Positions 18,001 through 20,267 of a stretch of 20,267 bases of DNA are shown in pieces. Made by a program: the position numbers and the translations under genes. The notes beneath the pieces were generated by a model that did not search any database, had not been told where the DNA came from, and saw only the letters and a program-made list of their open reading frames with translations. This DNA is from Rodentolepis nana (Eukaryota > Platyhelminthes > Cestoda > Cyclophyllidea > Hymenolepididae), in contig UZAE01012922.1 of NCBI GenBank assembly GCA_900617975.1, positions 1-20,267 of the forward strand, in the 5' to 3' direction. The first letter of the stretch is position 1. Each line of letters opens with the position of its first letter.

Positions 18001-19318
18001 ATTGAAACTTTACTTCTATCATTAAAAGTAAAAACGCTTTTGTATTTTAATTAAAACTTACAGATACCTTAAGGTTTCTTTTTATTCACAGCACACCCTC
18101 TTTTATCGAAGATAATAACGAGGCGAAAATCCACTTCCCCTCATTTCGTAAATAAGTTTTTGCTATTTTCTAAGTTTTGGTTTTTATTAACTTTCGCCAC
18201 TGGGGAGTGCTACAATTTGCCCTAAATGCGAAATGTTATAAAAATATGCTCTTAGAGAACTACATATTTGCTATTAAAAGATTAAAGGTATGCTAAACGT
18301 CTTGCATTTTCAAAGACTTCGGAAAACTTCGTCTAGAACCACCGAATTCTAAGCCAAGGTTCTACAGTCACACAAGAAGCTCCAAAGGCAACGTCTGTAT
18401 CATTGAATGTGCTGTCGATGGTACCTCAGTAACAATAGCAAATATTGGGTCGCAGGTAAGTATCACACGAACTTGTTTACACCTTCGATTTATAAACTAA
18501 ACAAAACCTGCATTTGACCACATTTACTAATAATGAGCAATTTGTGTAGTTTCGCAAAAATTTATTTGACTTAGACTAGTTGATATAACCATTATCATGA
18601 GGCATCTTAGTGAAGGGAAGTTGAATATTTTGGGCTATTATTGGAAAGAGTGATTAAAATTAATTCAGGTCCAAAGATATTTTAACTCTTTTTTGCCAAA
18701 TGTTCATCCTGAATATGTAAAAATGGTGAGAAATGGCGAAAGATATTGGCCAATGGAACGTGACCCAACGTTTCAGCGTTCAAAGCTTAGAATTTAATCA
18801 ATAAATTCTTGAGTATAATATTTCCTAGCGATAACACAAAGAGTTTATAATTCAAACAGATTCAATTGATAGGATTATCAGTTTATCTCGTATGGAAATG
18901 TAGGAGCAACAAATAGGCGTTAATTAATGTTGTCTGATAATAAGGGAACACATAATTACCCGTAATTACCCATTATGGTAACAAAAGAAGAGAGAGAGGT
19001 AGTTATTAATTAAAAACAAGATAAAATTTACAATAAAAATATAATCTAACACAAATGCTCCCACGAGTTCGGTAATAATAATGTGGTGGTTAAAACGATG
19101 ATGACGAAAATAAGTGATCAGAGTGAGATCAGCACCCTATTCCTCACCCCCCCCCCTCACTTCTGATATGATTATCTAAAGACAAAATTAAGGACAATTG
19201 TGCCAGAATTTTAAGTACTAATTAGCAATGAAACCATTTGACTGTGTTTTACCGGCGGACGTGGAGATTTTTATGGTCAATCCGAATTTAAATATTTTCA
19301 CGAAATACGAAATGGAGG
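8833..19318 (+). CDS. Intermediate filament protein with lamin-type tail (gene span, partial)
   Basis: Eight exons join in phase: 8833-9019, 9102-9197, 13780-14070, 15460-15680, 18092-18147, 18316-18455, 18669-18759 and 19226-19318. The product is a coiled-coil rod protein that would polymerise into 10-nm filaments. Exons 1-2 are coil 1B. Exon 3 (EMKELSALVQRES, FRTEIMQVLREIQLEYEQ) matches the start of coil 2 in invertebrate filaments. Exon 4 ends with the conserved rod terminus LLDSKIGLELEIASYRRLIE. The tail linker has no KKRK-type nuclear signal, and exons 6-8 enter a lamin tail domain, which fits the protostome cytoplasmic type better than a nuclear lamin. Missing are the head, coil 1A, about 15-18 residues expected at the 1B/2 junction, and the end of the tail domain. 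The introns hold most of the repeats of this window. Confidence 0.88.
9102..9197 (+). CDS. Intermediate filament exon: coil 1B, second part
   Basis: Exactly 32 codons, phase 0 at both ends, after TCAATTTTAG and before GTAAGT. It reads KNERLTVAHHAAETDARILR then EEMELRKRVQNA, resembling the lamin/IF stretch EE...RRVDAEN near the end of coil 1B. Confidence 0.82.
9327..9660 (-). mobile_element. Ribozyme-headed SINE-like element, copy E2
   Basis: Same order as E1: ribozyme block at 9660 downwards, pyrimidine-rich body, the 3' block with CCTGTCATTTGAA, and an (ATAA)n tail, read here on the plus strand as TTATTTATTTATTT at 9330-9343. It is more diverged than E6, and its 5' end has C to T changes on the plus strand. 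Confidence 0.85.
9590..9660 (-). ncRNA. HDV-like ribozyme, copy R2 (decayed)
   Basis: P2 pairs 6 bp contiguously and GGCAAA in J4/2 is kept. P1 reads AAGGTTT against ACACCCT with two mismatches, and the P1.1 strand is TGGCAAA. Position 7 of P1 is T-A here, where others have T.G or C-G. Probably inactive. Confidence 0.7.
9790..9992 (-). repeat. Dispersed repeat family 2, copy A
   Basis: The reverse complement of this stretch matches 19450-19655 along about 200 bp. Shared blocks include CGGATTGCTAC, CTCAGAAATCTCT.TGGCAGATTCTC, CCCAGAAC, and GGAA.ACG.TTATT, in the same order and spacing, with roughly one base in four or five different. No coding frame and no terminal inverted repeats are visible. 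The element class is unknown. Confidence 0.75.
10331..10331. other. Single N, assembly gap
   Basis: The N directly abuts ribozyme copy R3 at the point where its P2 3' strand and the element body should follow. The body is absent on the other side, so sequence is probably missing here. Confidence 0.7.
10332..10397 (-). ncRNA. HDV-like ribozyme, copy R3, cut by the N
   Basis: From 10397 downwards: P1 GGGGTGT with GCACCCT, P3 ACC with GGT, L3 TCCACGT, then GGGCAAC, a P4 hairpin CGTAT-ACTC-ATACG and GGCAAA. All core positions match the delta ribozyme pattern. The 3' strand of P2 is lost at the N, and the 5' strand is ATATACTT, so this copy is incomplete as assembled. Confidence 0.8.
10684..10702 (-). 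repeat. Small fragment of the SINE-like element body
   Basis: AATACTGTGGAAAAGGT on the plus strand matches the body segment AGTACTGTGGAAGAGGT of E2 (and similar in E1 and E5). It stands in the same orientation as those copies, right beside the inverted ribozyme R4. It is short, so chance is possible. Confidence 0.4.
10710..10781 (+). ncRNA. HDV-like self-cleaving ribozyme, copy R4 (best preserved, plus strand)
   Basis: P1 is 10710-10716 (GGGGTGC) with 10741-10747 (GCACCCT): seven pairs, the first a G.U wobble as in hepatitis delta ribozymes. J1/2 is GCG. P2 is 10720-10727 (ATAGACTT) with 10774-10781 (AAGTCTAT), eight perfect pairs. P3 is ACC with GGT around L3 TCCATGT, whose CC can form P1.1 with GG at 10748-10749. 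The next strand is GGACAAC (others GGGCAAC). P4 is CGTA with TACG. J4/2 is GGCAAA, with C10769 at the position of the catalytic cytosine. The predicted cleavage is between 10709 and 10710. Downstream sequence differs from the other copies, so this is a ribozyme joined to a different or truncated element. It is in sense with the intron of the intermediate-filament gene. Confidence 0.88.
10797..10851 (-). mobile_element. 3' end of a further SINE-like element, cut by an N
   Basis: On the minus strand this reads the conserved 3' block TATCAAAACGCCTGTCATTT followed by an A/T tail (ATTATTATTTATTTTTTATT). The body that should precede it is missing beyond the N at 10852. Confidence 0.65.
10852..10852. 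other. Single N, assembly gap
   Basis: It interrupts an element copy about 25 bp inside its 3' block. The sequence after it is unrelated AT-rich DNA, so a repeat body has probably been lost in assembly. Confidence 0.7.
10918..11237 (-). mobile_element. Ribozyme-headed SINE-like element, copy E5
   Basis: Near full length, with the same body and 3' block and an ATAAATG tail. CATTTAT occurs both at the tail end (about 10916-10923) and just after the 5' end (11237 on), which could be a 7-bp target-site duplication or simply tail-like sequence. The minus-strand open frame at 11003-11239 is the element body, not a gene. Confidence 0.85.
11177..11237 (-). ncRNA. HDV-like ribozyme remnant, copy R5, lacking the P1 3' strand
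   Basis: P1 5' strand (GGGGTGC), P2 (both strands), L3 and GGCAAA are present. The eight bases TGCACCCT, which form the P1 3' strand and its neighbour, are deleted: GTGG runs straight into GCGACA. Without P1 it should not cleave. Confidence 0.75.
11584..11917 (-). mobile_element. Ribozyme-headed SINE-like element, copy E6
   Basis: Complete: ribozyme at 11917-11848, pyrimidine-rich body (with a run of about ten C on the minus strand), 3' block CAAAACGCCTGCCATTTGAT and tail ATATAAATAAATATAAATA. It is the best reference copy for the family. The open frame at 11606-11824 is a by-product. Confidence 0.88.
11848..11917 (-). ncRNA. HDV-like ribozyme, copy R6 (well preserved)
   Basis: P1 GGGGTGT/GCACCCT (seven pairs, G.U first and last), J1/2 GCG, P2 ATAGACTT/AAGCCTAT (seven of eight), L3 TCCACGT, P3 CC/GG with the outer pair lost, GGGCAAC exactly as in hepatitis delta ribozymes, P4 CGTAT-ACTC-ATACG, J4/2 GGCAAA. 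The predicted 5' end is 11917, exactly where homology to the other copies stops. Confidence 0.88.
11930..13600. other. Intronic stretch with a GC-richer block at about 12780-13000
   Basis: Most is AT-rich without features. The part at 12780-13000 (CGCACTCACGCGCGTCACCC to CCTAGGGCGGTAAGGCTGG) is clearly richer in GC and CpG than its surroundings and may be an old repeat insertion, but no second copy is in the window. The open frame at 12522-12707 (+) has three cysteines and no family I know. Confidence 0.4.
13780..14070 (+). CDS. Intermediate filament exon: coil 2, first part
   Basis: 97 codons, phase 0 at both ends, between ATATGTTACAG and GTAAGT. EMKELSALVQRESTQEAV and FRTEIMQVLREIQLEYEQRL follow the invertebrate filament pattern at the start of coil 2 (EI.EL..L..RD.T.EN...F...EL..AIRDI..EY). 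A glycine-rich interruption, GLTSGNVGVGGQTP, follows, then LQQLVDEQKQKIRILEEN. The glycine-rich insert inside the rod is unusual. Confidence 0.92.
14071..15459 (+). other. Intron, 1.39 kb
   Basis: It runs from GTAAGT to TTTTATTGTAG. Inside, around 14340-14800, composition is somewhat richer and short open stretches occur on the + strand, but none gives a protein I recognise. Confidence 0.6.
15460..15680 (+). CDS. Intermediate filament exon: coil 2 end with rod terminus
   Basis: 73 codons plus two bases. NARMERTIREVRGTLRERER, then QGELQCLKTDFEALLDSKIG and LELEIASYRRLIEREEE. The last part is the highly conserved helix-termination motif of all intermediate filaments (usual form LD.EIA.YR.LLEGEE). 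The donor is AAAG|GTAGTT, phase 2; reading on would meet TAG at once. Confidence 0.93.
15681..18091 (+). other. Intron, 2.4 kb
   Basis: AT-rich, with a moderately GC-richer tract at about 16190-16690 in which I see no intact gene. The minus-strand open frame at 16968-17168 has no recognisable motif. Confidence 0.6.
18092..18147 (+). CDS. Intermediate filament small exon: tail linker
   Basis: This 56-nt exon follows TTTTTATTCACAG and precedes GTAAAT. It starts by completing AG|C (Ser), reads TPSFIEDNNEAKIHFPSF and ends in phase 1. That exactly bridges the phase 2 end of the rod exon and the phase 1 entry required by the next exon, which otherwise could not be joined. Confidence 0.65.
18316..18455 (+). 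CDS. Intermediate filament exon: start of lamin tail domain
   Basis: It begins after TGCATTTTCAAAG; an in-frame TAA at 18294 forces this acceptor. It reads FGKLRLEPPNSKPRF, then RSSKGNVCIIECAVDGTSV and TIANIGSQ before GTAAGT. SSKGNV.I.E...DG....I.N.G is the opening of the lamin tail domain, an immunoglobulin-like fold. Confidence 0.85.
18669..18759 (+). CDS. Intermediate filament exon: lamin tail domain, second part (tentative)
   Basis: Acceptor AAAATTAATTCAG and phase 0 entry fit the previous exon. The frame stays open for 30 codons (VQRYFNSFLPNVHPEYVKM, then VRNGERYWPME) and ends in phase 1 at GTGACC, a poor donor. YVKMVRNGE could correspond to the W.L.R..DG strand of tail domains, but the usual GGW is absent. 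Confidence 0.42.
19226..19318 (+). CDS. Intermediate filament exon: lamin tail domain, third part
   Basis: Between AAGTACTAATTAG and a strong GTAAGT donor. The frame reads MKPFDCVLPADVEIFMVNP, then NLNIFTKYEMEG. The spacing from LP to IFTK and G matches the Y.FP.......V.IW....G section of lamin tail domains. Entry in phase 1 fits the tentative exon before it. An alternative is the first exon of another gene starting at ATG 19228. Confidence 0.5.
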
Positions 19319-19449
19319 GTAAGTAGACATCTGGAAAAATGTCTATATGAACAATATCTTCAGATCAGAGCTTTATAACCAGAACGGGAATGTATAAAAG
19401 CCAAAATTAGAATGTCTTAAAACAAGATAGTTTAAAGCGCTTTCCGGGT

Positions 19450-19655
19450 TCACTGTCGTAGGCGGATTGCTACACTGATAAAGCATTGACTAACTCAGAA
19501 ATCTCTGTGGCAGATTCTCCTATATCTGGTTAGACCCCCAGAACTAGGTAAGCTACAGCCTAGTTATAGAGAAAACAGGCATATCACATGGAACACGCTT
19601 ATTTGGGACATATCGTTGTGAAAGTGTACTTGCCGGAAGGTTAGTCATATTTCAC
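19450..19655 (+). repeat. Dispersed repeat family 2, copy B
   Basis: Inverted partner of 9790-9992. Blocks include GTAGGCGGATTGCTACACTG, AACTCAGAAATCTCTGTGG, CCCCCAGAACTAGGTAAGC, and GGAACACGCTTATT. Coming from two places about 9.6 kb apart and diverged, the two copies are a repeat family rather than one long palindrome. Confidence 0.75.
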
Positions 19656-19863
19656 TTGGTGGATTAGATAAAACAAACGAAGGCTTTTGATTGGCCTATT
19701 GGCTGTGCGCATGCGATTACTTATTAGGCGATGATGTGTCTCACACTATTTCGGAAAAAAAAGCTTTTGACATTCGTTGTTTGAGTATGATTGACTCTCG
19801 CCTGCCGTTGAATACATCTTAGTTGTTATTAAAGCAGCTGTCATTGCCACGATATACCCAAAT

Positions 19864-20064
19864 TCGATCAAGATAGAGCTTGTTCTCTCGGGGATCTTTC
19901 GGGTTTTTGTGCGTAGTTCCCAAAATATCATAATAGTTTATCCAGTAATGCCAGTGATCTTGAAATTCACTTTCTTTTGCATAGTGAAAATCTTTAAGCG
20001 ATCTATTTATAAATTGACTTAAGAGTATAGCAAGATTCACACATGAATTGTAAGGTAATAATTT
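19864..20064 (-). other. Candidate minus-strand exon, unrecognised
   Basis: The minus-strand frame at 20151-19819 contains a plausible exon between TACTACTACTTTTAG and a GTATAT donor. It reads LLPYNSCVNLAILLSQFI, then AKESEFQDHWHYWINYYD and NPKDPRENKLYLDRIW. It is rich in W, Y, H and D, unlike typical AT-rich noise, but no family is recognised. If real, a gene on the opposite strand lies at the right edge. Confidence 0.28.
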
Positions 20065-20267
20065 TACTAAAAGTAGTAGTAAGCAACAAAAGGTTGCTGT
20101 TGGGGATGGATGTATGGGCTTAATGCACCAGCGACTGAACATTTGGAACATAAAGGCAAAACGAAAGAAACTTAAAAGTACCTAAGATATGTCTCCAATA
20201 TTATGAAGTATACTAATACCTCAAAGTTAATCAGATCCCACAATACCTGAATAAAGACCAAGAACTT

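Overview
The window is eukaryotic, AT-rich and intron-bearing. It most likely comes from an invertebrate animal. It carries a protostome-type intermediate-filament gene with a lamin-like tail, very short introns (47-87 nt) in a second gene, a decayed APE-type LINE and several small dispersed repeats. A flatworm would fit, but the sequence alone does not fix the phylum. Single N bases at 4658, 10331 and 10852 look like closed assembly gaps, and each sits at an anomalous junction.

Layout. About 1-1755 is a minus-strand, frame-broken LINE fragment running from the end of the endonuclease domain through reverse-transcriptase motif A to near motif B, with several internal micro-duplications. About 1756-3890 holds nothing I can identify. 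At 3892-6054 (+) lies a small secreted or ectodomain protein gene in seven exons, with signal peptide, eight cysteines and four N-glycosylation sequons. I do not recognise its family. Its exons 1 (part) to 4 are present twice as a 757-bp exact tandem copy joined at an N. About 6055-8312 is AT-rich with one weak minus-strand candidate exon.

From 8833 to 19318 (+) I can assemble eight phase-compatible exons of an intermediate-filament protein: coil 1B, coil 2, the conserved rod end, a tail linker and the first part of a lamin tail domain. The head/coil 1A, a short piece at the 1B/2 linker and the 3' end were not found.

The most interesting content is in and beside the introns of that gene, at 8313-11917. 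A repeat of about 330 bp occurs there in four near-complete copies and several fragments. Read on the element's own strand (mostly minus), each copy begins with a roughly 70-nt block having the full architecture of an HDV-like self-cleaving ribozyme: P1 of 7 bp starting with a G.U pair, P2 of 8 bp, a 3-bp P3, an L3 beginning UCC, the strand GGGCAAC, a P4 hairpin and a GGC(A/G)AA joining segment with the expected catalytic C. The copies end in an (ATAA)/(ATTA)-like tail. The homology between copies stops at the predicted cleavage site. I infer a ribozyme-headed, non-autonomous (SINE-like) retroelement. One intact ribozyme, at 10710-10781, lies in the sense orientation of the host intron.

A second, unrelated repeat of about 200 bp is present at about 9790-9992 and, inverted, at about 19450-19655. 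No tRNA, rRNA or CRISPR array was seen.
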